Shown here: one piece after another, positions 7,614 through 14,611 of the stretch | Numbering within the stretch: position 1 is the stretch's first letter | Layout: each line of letters begins with the position of its first letter | Origin: Syntrophaceae bacterium | GTDB lineage: Bacteria; Desulfobacterota; Syntrophia; Syntrophales; Smithellaceae | NCBI GenBank assembly: GCA_003141615.1 | Contig: PLMV01000147.1 | Span: forward strand, 1,862 to 36,789 | Reading direction: 5' to 3' | DNA: 34,928 bases | Translations under genes and position numbers: made by a program | Notes under the pieces: generated by a model | Seen by the model: the letters and a program-made list of their open reading frames with translations, nothing else | Told to the model about the DNA's origin: nothing | Databases searched by the model: none

Positions 7614-7646
7614 ATTATATGATACGCCTTTCTCAGATTTTGTCAA
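7614..7646 (-). promoter_or_regulatory. Sigma-70-type promoter of metK
   Basis: On the minus strand a perfect TTGACA (7646-7641) is followed after 16 bp by TATCAT (7624-7619), which overlaps TATAAT (7619-7614). Transcription would start just before the riboswitch aptamer. The equivalent region upstream of riboswitch copy 2 lacks such a promoter. Confidence 0.7.
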
Positions 7647-7733
7647 GACATATTACCTACTCCCGGGAAAACAATAATAGGAAGAAATGCTTGTTGCTTT
7701 CACATAGCGTTAGCGATCCGTTGGAACGCCTTG

Positions 7734-8432
7734 TTAACTGGTTAACTTCCAAACCGACTCCGGATATGAAAGATAATAAATAGAATTGAAACCATAGGTA
7801 TTACATATAATATTATCCTTTAAGCGAGCTTTGCCTGAATTGAACAGTCCGTCACTCACAAGGAGCAACCTTACGTCTGATATATTCTTTGAATACTTTT
7901 GAAGATTCTTTGCTTTCTCAAATATGACTCTTTCAATAATATCTTTATTAATAGGAGGCACAAAACCGACTTGATCAGACACATAATTCCATCTTTTGTA
8001 TTCGCCTAATTGATCTGAAAGTCTCAAAACATAAATTACACAGCCGTTATAGGGCTCAATCCGTTTTTGTTCAAACTCCGATAGTTGCGATGCCTCCTTT
8101 GTAATCGAGCTCAATAACTTATCGTGATGACCGATATAACCCAATAAATTAACTCTGATGGCGGAACCATTTGACTTGTAATAAACATCGGCCAATTTTT
8201 GAATATTCTTCAGGTTATTCTTTTCATTAGCTTTTTTTGTAGATCCCTTGCTTGACTCGTCGAGATATATTTCTCTGACCTCTAACCCAAATTTCCCTAA
8301 TTCTGTTGTCACTATCAGGTCAGGCCAACTGACTTCATCAGGAGAAGGTGCTACGGCCCAAGACTCTTTAAGCAACTCACCTGTTCTTTTGGCATAAGTC
8401 AATTCAAGACTTTTCTGATTTTGCGAGGTCAT
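7734..8432 (-). CDS. Hypothetical protein, possible PD-(D/E)xK nuclease-like fold
   Basis: I do not recognise this 232-residue protein as a named family. A pattern WPDLIVTTELGKFGLEVRE (about residues 36-54) resembles the catalytic core of restriction-endonuclease-like folds: Asp38, then Glu51-x-Arg53 in place of Glu-x-Lys, with a preceding conserved-looking Glu19 helix. Further on are a strand-rich NGCVIYVLRLSD and VRLLLVSDGL. It lies upstream of metK as single-gene cargo. The nuclease idea is only an inference from spacing. Confidence 0.5.
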   Translation of the reverse strand: MTSQNQKSLELTYAKRTGELLKESWAVAPSPDEVSWPDLIVTTELGKFGLEVREIYLDESSKGSTKKANEKNNLKNIQKLADVYYKSNGSAIRVNLLGYIGHHDKLLSSITKEASQLSEFEQKRIEPYNGCVIYVLRLSDQLGEYKRWNYVSDQVGFVPPINKDIIERVIFEKAKNLQKYSKNISDVRLLLVSDGLFNSGKARLKDNIICNTYGFNSIYYLSYPESVWKLTS

Positions 8433-8590
8433 GATTTATCTTTATACACAACTTTTTAATGAAGATGGATTTTTAACGATTACTGGTTATAACATAGCAT
8501 AAAAATAATATTTTGAAAAATAAGACTTACAGGAAGGAAGCATCACTCGGATGAATCGAATTAACTCTGATAATGAGCATTAATTAAAGA

Positions 8591-8932
8591 TTAAAATTCC
8601 GGCACTTTGACGGATAGATGCTTTTCAAACCATTCCGCGACCAGGCGGCGGTGACAGTCTTCGCCGGGTTTTTCCCAACACAACAAGATTACATCTTCGC
8701 CCAGATCGTCCAGGACTTTGGCTGGGTCTAGTTTACCAAGCACGTCGCGCTGATACTCTTTGACATATGCCGGCCAGGATAAACCTGCCCTGAAGCGATT
8801 GAGTAAGTCTATCGACGGCGCTAATAAAATATACCGGCGGCGGCCAGCCCACCAGCGCGGCGGCCAGCGTGCAATGCTAACGGCGTTTGGATTGTCTGCT
8901 ATTGTTTTATTTCCGAAATTTGATGTTTTCAC
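8591..8932 (-). CDS. DUF488-like protein
   Basis: This 113-residue protein ends with ILLCWEKPGEDCHRRLVAEWF, a C-x(n)-CHR pattern typical of DUF488 proteins of unknown function, and has the N-terminal aromatic RWPPRWWAGRRR segment seen in short members. The likely start is GTG at 8932 behind GGGGTAA. DUF488 genes are frequent on mobile elements, but the biochemical role is not established. Confidence 0.65.
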   Translation of the reverse strand: MKTSNFGNKTIADNPNAVSIARWPPRWWAGRRRYILLAPSIDLLNRFRAGLSWPAYVKEYQRDVLGKLDPAKVLDDLGEDVILLCWEKPGEDCHRRLVAEWFEKHLSVKVPEF

Positions 8933-9359
8933 TATTTACCCCTTAATTATATTATACTTTTTTTATTTGTGTTTATCAAGAGAAATATAAAATAATATCG
9001 CTTACTTATCATTATTTTTTCATTCTCAATTTTGGCATGTATTTTGTCCAATTCAATACGCGGCATTTAAAGGCTTCTCTTTTTTTTGTTGTTTTTTATC
9101 CCCGCCAACATAGTGGTGGTAAGGGTTTACGGTCGCTCTCTAACCCTTTATGGATATGGGTTTACTCTTACAATCGCCAACATAGTGATAGTAAGGGTTT
9201 CTTTTTTTATCCCCCGCCAGCCCAGTGTGGTATTGAGCTAGACGTCGCTTTAAAATGGTCGCCACTCAATTATTTTAAAGTTCCCCTTGTGAGTATATGC
9301 ATGTCATTTTTAAAGTATTTTTTGTCGTTTCTGATCTTGTGGCATGGTTTTTGTCCACG
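8933..9359. repeat. Non-coding region with imperfect direct repeats and hairpins
   Basis: There is no gene on either strand with credible signals. Two 26-bp near-identical repeats starting CGCCAACATAGTG and ending GTAAGGGTTT lie at 9103-9128 and 9175-9200, 72 bp apart. A degenerate third (CGCCAGCCCAGTG) lies at 9215-9227, each after a T-rich run. AAGGGTT and AACCCTT arms around 9121-9148 can form a hairpin. Position beside the terminase and excisionase-like genes suggests a control, replication or packaging region, but that is speculation. Confidence 0.5.
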
Positions 9360-9644
9360 TCATTTTGTCAAAAACTTTGATCGAGCAACAGGCCAAGTAG
9401 AAGGTGACCTCGGCGTTGCGGCCGATTTTGGTTCTATATCCGGATCAAAAAAATCTTCCGGGTTGACTTTCCTTTTTTCTATAAAATCTTTCAACGATTG
9501 TTCCGATACGCGAACGGAGCGACTACCGACCTTTATGGCCGTCAGAGATCCTTCAGCGATCAGGTCGTAAATATGCCGTTCTGTGCAGCTGAGCAAATCA
9601 GCTACAACATGCAGTGTCAAATATTTATCTTGGATCGATGTCAT
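9360..9644 (-). CDS. Excisionase-like helix-turn-helix protein (HTH_17/MerR-like)
   Basis: This is a 94-residue protein. Residues 10-57 (LTLHVVADLLSCTERHIYDL, then IAEGSLTAIKVGSRSVRVSE) show the winged helix-turn-helix pattern of small excisionase-type DNA-binding proteins: a recognition helix after a 'CTERHIYDLI' turn and a basic wing. The C-terminal tail is Pro/Ser-rich. It lies directly downstream of the terminase large-subunit gene at the phage-module edge of element 1. It may act in excision or in regulating the module. Confidence 0.7.
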   Translation of the reverse strand: MTSIQDKYLTLHVVADLLSCTERHIYDLIAEGSLTAIKVGSRSVRVSEQSLKDFIEKRKVNPEDFFDPDIEPKSAATPRSPSTWPVARSKFLTK

Positions 9645-9681
9645 TCAATTCCTTTATTCACCTATCTCATAATGTGGAGCA

Positions 9682-11703
9682 TTATCGCCGTCTCATCCAT
9701 GATGATTTCGCAACCACCGGTTTTTCACTTTTCGATTTATTGTCCGCCGCGGATAAGGTTTGTTGTCTGAGACGCTCAGCTAACAGCCGCAGACCGCCGC
9801 CGGGAAATTCCATCTCGACGCAAACCGACGCCAGGATTTCCGCATCGAACAAATGATTAGGACGTTGGTGAGGGTTAACCCATTCCTCCGCGCCTTTATC
9901 GACAATTTGTTTTTCTTCGGCCAGGATTTGCTCAGCATAATCCGCTCCGGTACCGGCGTGCAGAAATGCAGCGCCAGGCAAATTACGCGTGTCTTCCTGA
10001 GCGGCAAGTTGCAAACGATAATGGAACTGATCTTTGGCCTTTTGGGTATCGACATGCAAAAGCCTGAGCGCTGCGGGTAATTTTTTGCCCGAAGGAGTGG
10101 ACATTATTGGTTCGCCAATTTTTAACATTCCCGGAAGTGAATTTGTTGCGCCCTTAGTTCCCCAAAGAGCGACGCCGCCGCGTCCGCGGTTTTTTATAAG
10201 CCAATAATACGCTTCTTCTGTCATGCTCATGCCCTCATATTTCTCGCCGCCGCCCGTATCCTTACAGGCGCGAAAGATACGCATTTTGCGGTCTGTATCG
10301 CCGACCGGATAACTGGATTCGTAAATTAGTTTTTCGACTTCATCTTCCGTCTCCAGAAAGCCATAATGGATCAGCCAACTGGTGAGTTCCGCCGTCCATG
10401 CCCTCACAACAAACCAGAAGCCGTGTTTTTGCTTGTCAATGCCGCATGTCAGCGCAATCGCGGATTCGGGAACGGTCTGCGGAGCCAGGTCGCAGCGGGC
10501 CGCTAATATCTGCGCTTCGTTTTTACTGATGATGGTAAGTTTCCACGGTTCGGCCAAATGTTTATTGCAAAAGTCTTTCAATTTATTGATGTCGCTTTGG
10601 CCTTTTAGGAATGCTGCGGCAATGGTCGAAAAGGAAATAAATGGCGATATCCAACTGGGAATGTGGAAGCCGATCTTTGCCGGACGGTTTATCCGCAGGT
10701 ATTCCATGAGTTCAACTTCGCTTTTTCTGTCGCGCCATCGGCCATGACGAACAGCGCGGTCTCGGTCATAATCATTCCAATGCGCAGAACACTGAGGGCA
10801 CTCATACCAGGCGAGTTTTTCGGATTCGATTGTTTCGGCGGGAAGGGAATGATAATCGCCTTTTTCATCCGGTTCCTTTTCGTGTTCCCATTTGATATTC
10901 TTAAAAATCATTTTGTGATGATGGTCGCAAAACGGGCAATTAACGTGATAATCGAAAATGACCTGGGCTTCTTTGGTTAATGCTTGCCAGATGTTTCCTG
11001 ATTCGATTGTCGGCGTGCTGATTTTCCACTTTTTACAGTTGTGACGATATGTGATTGCACGAGCTTCTCCCAGGGATATCGGATCGGTTTCACGCTTTCC
11101 GGCTGTGTCGGGGTATTTATCGATTTCATCAAATACCAGATACCTGATCGGTTTATTAGCCAGCCGGGAGGCGGAACGTGCCCACGCCATGTAAAGTTGC
11201 ATATGCTGGAGGCTAATGCGCAACATGCCCGCGTCATCGTCGATACCGGTCATGTAGGATGCCAGGCGCCGGCTGGATTTAATCATGGGCTGGATTCGGT
11301 CCTGACAGTTTTCTTTGGCCGTCAATTCGTCGGGGTAGATAAAGAGCACGGGGCCAGGATCGCGGTCTATGGCATATCCGATGCAATTTAGGGTTGATTC
11401 CGAGGCGCCCACTTGAGGGGCTTTGCATAAGATAGTGGTTTGCACGGACGGGAAAAAAGAGGCATCCATGATTCCGGCCAAGTAGGGTGTAACTTCATTT
11501 TTCCATCGGCCGGGCAGCACCGACATTGTAACATTACGATGCAATTCAGCCCACTTTGATACTAATATTTTTTTATGCTTGCGGAAGATGCGCCGTTCAC
11601 TTTCGGAAAATTTAATTCGGTGCCGGATTTCGCCTTCTTGCTTAAGCATTGCAGGAGGCAGCCAGGGGGAGTTGCGGGGTATGTGGATAGTGTTTACGTT
11701 CAT
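9682..11703 (-). CDS. Phage terminase large subunit, GpA family
   Basis: The 673-residue protein matches the lambda gpA-type terminase large subunit, which pumps DNA into proheads and cuts it. Seen in order: an adenine/P-loop region CKAPQVGASES (about 93-103), Walker B YLVFDEIDKYPD (about 188-199), a zinc-knuckle insertion CPFCDHHH...CPQC (about 255-310), and a C-terminal RNase H-like nuclease half starting near TCGIDKQKHGFWFVVRAW (Asp as metal ligand). Length fits intact members. It overlaps the small-subunit-like gene by 4 bp. It is remarkable that no portal or capsid gene follows; the next gene is an HTH protein. Confidence 0.9.
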   Translation of the reverse strand: MNVNTIHIPRNSPWLPPAMLKQEGEIRHRIKFSESERRIFRKHKKILVSKWAELHRNVTMSVLPGRWKNEVTPYLAGIMDASFFPSVQTTILCKAPQVGASESTLNCIGYAIDRDPGPVLFIYPDELTAKENCQDRIQPMIKSSRRLASYMTGIDDDAGMLRISLQHMQLYMAWARSASRLANKPIRYLVFDEIDKYPDTAGKRETDPISLGEARAITYRHNCKKWKISTPTIESGNIWQALTKEAQVIFDYHVNCPFCDHHHKMIFKNIKWEHEKEPDEKGDYHSLPAETIESEKLAWYECPQCSAHWNDYDRDRAVRHGRWRDRKSEVELMEYLRINRPAKIGFHIPSWISPFISFSTIAAAFLKGQSDINKLKDFCNKHLAEPWKLTIISKNEAQILAARCDLAPQTVPESAIALTCGIDKQKHGFWFVVRAWTAELTSWLIHYGFLETEDEVEKLIYESSYPVGDTDRKMRIFRACKDTGGGEKYEGMSMTEEAYYWLIKNRGRGGVALWGTKGATNSLPGMLKIGEPIMSTPSGKKLPAALRLLHVDTQKAKDQFHYRLQLAAQEDTRNLPGAAFLHAGTGADYAEQILAEEKQIVDKGAEEWVNPHQRPNHLFDAEILASVCVEMEFPGGGLRLLAERLRQQTLSAADNKSKSEKPVVAKSSWMRRR

Positions 11704-12500
11704 AATATTTCTTCTACCGAGTCGCTTCGCTCCGGGGATCGTTCTCTGGGATTATTTTCATGATCCACAGGCTCACTATCAATTACGACTTCATATTCCC
11801 TACTGCTCGCATAATGGTTGATGTGTTCATCAATATCGTTGCTCATCTTATTGATTAGCTCTCCCACTTTCCGCGTGTCGCCGCCGGACAACTCTATCCA
11901 ATCGGAGACGTTAGTTTGCACCCAATGCTTTAATCCGGCAATTAATATCCCGGCGCGCGTGGCTAGTTCGATTTCCATCTGCTCACGGGGAATATATAGG
12001 CCGCGGTCTTTTTCGTAATTAAATGTTTCTCGGTCATTTTTGAGTGTGAGGTTTCTTAATTCGGCTTCGAGTTTTTGCCTTTGTAATTCATCGAGGCCCT
12101 CCTGAAGACGTTTGCCGGTCGCCTTTTTTTTGAGCCAGGTTTCTGCGTACTTCTCTATAGATTTTTGCGTAAAAGTTCCGTCAACCTGTCTTAGCAATTT
12201 ACGCTCAATCTTTATGTGCCGATTTAAGGTAGCTTTGGATGTTTTCCATCCATTTTCTTCAAGATATTTTAAAATGGATTTTTCCGTAGAATATTTTTCA
12301 TCGGATTTTTCGCCGCCCTGAGCCAATCTGAATTTTTCCAGAGCTTCCTGCGCAGAGTTCATATTCCGATAATTTTGAGAAGACGGGTCTTCCTTAACAT
12401 TTATTTGTGTCTTCAAATAGGCATTAAACAGTAATATACCTTTACTCTTTATATCATCGGGTTTGCCGTCGATTAATTTTTCGAGTTCTTCTTTTTGCAT
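11700..12500 (-). CDS. Terminase small-subunit-like DNA-packaging protein
   Basis: This is a 266-residue protein. Residues about 85-180 (NGWKTSKATLNRHIK..., then a long basic coiled coil GLDELQRQKLEAELRNLTLK) resemble small terminase or Nu1-like proteins that recognise packaging sites with an N-terminal winged HTH and oligomerise through helices. Its position immediately upstream of, and overlapping, the large-subunit gene (ATGA) supports this role. The start at 12500 has only a weak ribosome site. Confidence 0.7.
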   Translation of the reverse strand: MQKEELEKLIDGKPDDIKSKGILLFNAYLKTQINVKEDPSSQNYRNMNSAQEALEKFRLAQGGEKSDEKYSTEKSILKYLEENGWKTSKATLNRHIKIERKLLRQVDGTFTQKSIEKYAETWLKKKATGKRLQEGLDELQRQKLEAELRNLTLKNDRETFNYEKDRGLYIPREQMEIELATRAGILIAGLKHWVQTNVSDWIELSGGDTRKVGELINKMSNDIDEHINHYASSREYEVVIDSEPVDHENNPRERSPERSDSVEEIL

Positions 12501-12511
12501 AGTTTAATTTT

Positions 12512-13921
12512 TTATTTTACTTTTTTTTCGCCAATTGGCGAAATTACTTTTATTAGGTTCTTCCAAGTAATTTCCTGATCAGGATGATTTAAAATATATT
12601 CCCGGACTTCTTTTTCGTGAAACACTAAATGGTTAATCCGGCCCGCGCCGCCGTATTTGCCATTACGCAAGAGGGTAAAACGTCCCGGTTCATTGATAAT
12701 TTTAACGCCGGGATTGTCGCGCAGGAGCTTCCAAAGCTCAGCTAAAAGCGGTGGTGTGCCTTCTGGTGGCGACTGGATATTCCGGATACCGGCCTGCGCC
12801 GGTATGACGGCGGAGATCGTCAATACTGGCGGCAGCCCTGCTCTTATCCACTGTCCGAGGTCTATCCCCATTTGATACGCTTCGCCCGGATCCTTGCCTC
12901 TGGGTACGGGCCACCGATCGCAATTATCCGGAAATTGTTCCGCCCACCATTTAATGGCTCTCTGTGCCGCTGTCTTTCCGCCTCCCACATCACCATAATC
13001 AAGGGCGTTGAGTATCTGTACAGCCCCTTTTAAAATGGCGTAGGCGGCAGCGTCAGGTTTTCCTTCGAGTGTTCCCAAGGCGACGGTTCCGGCCAGATCG
13101 GTGGACGCGGCGCAGGCGATGGCATCGAGTTCGGATTCGACAAGGATAAATGCCTTGCGTTCGGCGCCGATGACCATTGTGGCTTTAGATGAACCCCAAA
13201 TAAAAATATAAGGATCGGGATATTCCTCGGTACGATGTTCTTCCGGTCGGCGGATTTTGATGCGAATAATTATTTGTTTTTGTTCCTGGATTCCCGCCTG
13301 CGCGGGAATGACACATAGAAGTGGAATTACTAATCCTCTGGGTATCCACAATTTGCGCGACTTCCCATTTTCTTTTTTCTGATCAGGCAATCCCCACGCG
13401 GTATGGTGACGGAATATGTCCTTGCCGTCTTCGCCGGGATTCCAGCCGAGGCGCGCTTGTTCTGCGGCTTCGGCGCTAATGCCGCGGGAGGCCAGCCAGG
13501 ACAAGGCAGATTTGTTTTCTTTAAGATTACCTTGTGCCCAGGTGATAAATTTCTGCGCCCTTTCCTGCCACAAATCGGTTGGGTTTTTATATTGTGTCGG
13601 TTCGAATTCTCTTTTTTCCGGTGGCGGGGTAAAGTCCGTCGGGCGATCCGCCATAGTTATATCAAGATAGGCGCAAGCATCTTTAAAATTCATTCCTTCA
13701 AAATCAATAAGGAACTGGATATTGTCACCCGCTTTCAGGCAAGACCGGCACCAATAACTCCCCTTACCATCGTTCTGGTTCGGCCAAATATGAAAGCGAT
13801 CACTCTCCTTTGGTCGTCCCCCATCACCACATCCCGGGCACGGACCGTGCCATTCGCCGCCGTGCGTTGACGAAACTTTCTTAAGATTCACTTTTTTTAC
13901 TGCCAGGTCGTAGGTATTCAT
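12512..13921 (-). CDS. Phage/satellite DNA primase with zinc ribbon and Toprim-like domain, interrupted by two in-frame REP sequences
   Basis: This is a 469-residue protein. The N-terminus has a zinc-binding primase motif (CPGC at about 29-32 and CRSC at about 58-61). A Toprim-like region follows around 235-330 (ILVESELDAIACAA, with an LDYGDVGGGKTA motif as acidic site). It would make primers for element replication together with the D5-type helicase upstream. Two segments, VIPAQAGIQ near residue 208 and VIPAQAGIR near 374, are translations of REP-like palindromes that do not interrupt the frame. Inserted residues probably form surface loops. The end lies 11 bp before the small-terminase gene. 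Confidence 0.82.
   Translation of the reverse strand: MNTYDLAVKKVNLKKVSSTHGGEWHGPCPGCGDGGRPKESDRFHIWPNQNDGKGSYWCRSCLKAGDNIQFLIDFEGMNFKDACAYLDITMADRPTDFTPPPEKREFEPTQYKNPTDLWQERAQKFITWAQGNLKENKSALSWLASRGISAEAAEQARLGWNPGEDGKDIFRHHTAWGLPDQKKENGKSRKLWIPRGLVIPLLCVIPAQAGIQEQKQIIIRIKIRRPEEHRTEEYPDPYIFIWGSSKATMVIGAERKAFILVESELDAIACAASTDLAGTVALGTLEGKPDAAAYAILKGAVQILNALDYGDVGGGKTAAQRAIKWWAEQFPDNCDRWPVPRGKDPGEAYQMGIDLGQWIRAGLPPVLTISAVIPAQAGIRNIQSPPEGTPPLLAELWKLLRDNPGVKIINEPGRFTLLRNGKYGGAGRINHLVFHEKEVREYILNHPDQEITWKNLIKVISPIGEKKVK
12782..12808. repeat. REP-like palindrome inside the primase gene, copy 2
   Basis: Arms ATACCGGC (12787-12794) and GCCGGTAT (12799-12806) flank the loop CTGC, in the context CGGAT...GAC. 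It is translated as VIPAQAGIR. Compared with copy 1 at 13284, two base pairs of the stem have changed on both arms, keeping the pairing. Confidence 0.8.
13284..13312. repeat. REP-like palindrome inside the primase gene, copy 1
   Basis: Arms ATTCCCGC (13290-13297) and GCGGGAAT (13302-13309) flank the loop CTGC, followed by GACA. This is the classic dRS3/REP-type palindrome, whose read-through translation is VIPAQAGIQ on the minus strand. It lies in frame within the primase coding region. Confidence 0.82.
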
Positions 13922-13923
13922 AA

Positions 13924-14208
13924 TTATTTATGTGGCGGGTCAAATTGTTTGGGCCGCCACAGTTTTTTATTATTCGGATTGCCTCTTTTTACAGGAATAC
14001 CTTCAATCAGATTTAGGGCAGCCGGCAAAATAGGGAGGATTTTCTTTTCATCATCATCTAATGCTTTCAAAGCCATTGTTGTGTTTGCGAGACCCAAGAT
14101 ACTACAGACATCTTTAGCAACCCACCATGGATCGTTCTGCTCGTCCAAAATGACACGTACGGGTCTGTCTTCGTAAATAAAGGGAATAATATTGGTGTTT
14201 TCGTTCAT
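13924..14208 (-). CDS. Short BRO-N domain protein (antirepressor-like)
   Basis: The 94-residue protein covers a BRO-N domain: RPVRVILDEQNDPWWVAKDV, followed by CSILGLANTTMALKALDDDE, the standard signature of phage antirepressors and Bro proteins that bind DNA. The usual C-terminal KilAC or other domain is absent; the protein ends after ~40 residues of Pro/Asn-rich sequence, so it is either a minimal form or truncated. A strong AAGGAG lies before the ATG. It is first in the minus-strand run leading into the primase gene. Confidence 0.82.
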   Translation of the reverse strand: MNENTNIIPFIYEDRPVRVILDEQNDPWWVAKDVCSILGLANTTMALKALDDDEKKILPILPAALNLIEGIPVKRGNPNNKKLWRPKQFDPPHK

Positions 14209-14219
14209 GATCTTTTCTC

Positions 14220-14374
14220 CTTTTTTATTATATGTAGATGGTTTATTTTTTAAAAATCTTCCTTTTCTTCTTCTTTTTTTTATATCTATTTATTATTATT
14301 ATATATTTATATATATATTTAATATATACCCCACCCCTTAGGGACAGTTATCGATATTTGCAGGGAATCTCTAA
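14220..14374. other. Very AT-rich intergenic region, candidate replication origin
   Basis: A 120-bp stretch is almost only A and T, with a polypyrimidine run (about 14255-14282) and TATATATA repeats (14295-14328), followed by a short GC-rich box CCCCACCCCTTAGGGAC. It lies between the D5-type primase-helicase and the BRO/primase genes. DNA-unwinding elements look like this, but no iterons are visible. The origin function is inference. Confidence 0.3.
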
Positions 14375-14611
14375 TCATTGATAATTAATAAAACCGCTCT
14401 GGCGTTCATATAGCGAAAACGCTCCCCGCCTCCCTAGAAAAAATCCACAAATCAGACTATCTACTCCGATCACTGAATGATTACGAATATTTATATGCTT
14501 TGAGCGGAAATGACGCAATTTTCTCATCTGTCCCTTGATTATAGGGACGAAGGGAGGCTTTGTTGACTTTTCCTTGTTTGTTTTAATAAATTTTAATAGA
14601 TTTGCTTTCAT
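14375..14611 (-). CDS. Possible small basic protein overlapping the primase-helicase stop
   Basis: This is an open frame of 78 residues, rich in Lys/Arg/His, with no family recognised. Its ATG overlaps the stop of the primase-helicase gene (TATGA), as in coupled genes, but there is no clear ribosome site and the C-terminal part looks random. It could be a chance ORF. Confidence 0.3.
   Translation of the reverse strand: MKANLLKFIKTNKEKSTKPPFVPIIKGQMRKLRHFRSKHINIRNHSVIGVDSLICGFFLGRRGAFSLYERQSGFINYQ

Noticed and set aside
9103-9240. CRISPR-like array
   Set aside because: Only two good copies and one degenerate copy, no regular spacer length, and no cas genes nearby.
9042-9357. Sigma-54 promoters (TGGCAT followed by TTTGTCC, twice)
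   Set aside because: The -12 box lacks the required GC dinucleotide (GT instead) and no rightward gene follows.
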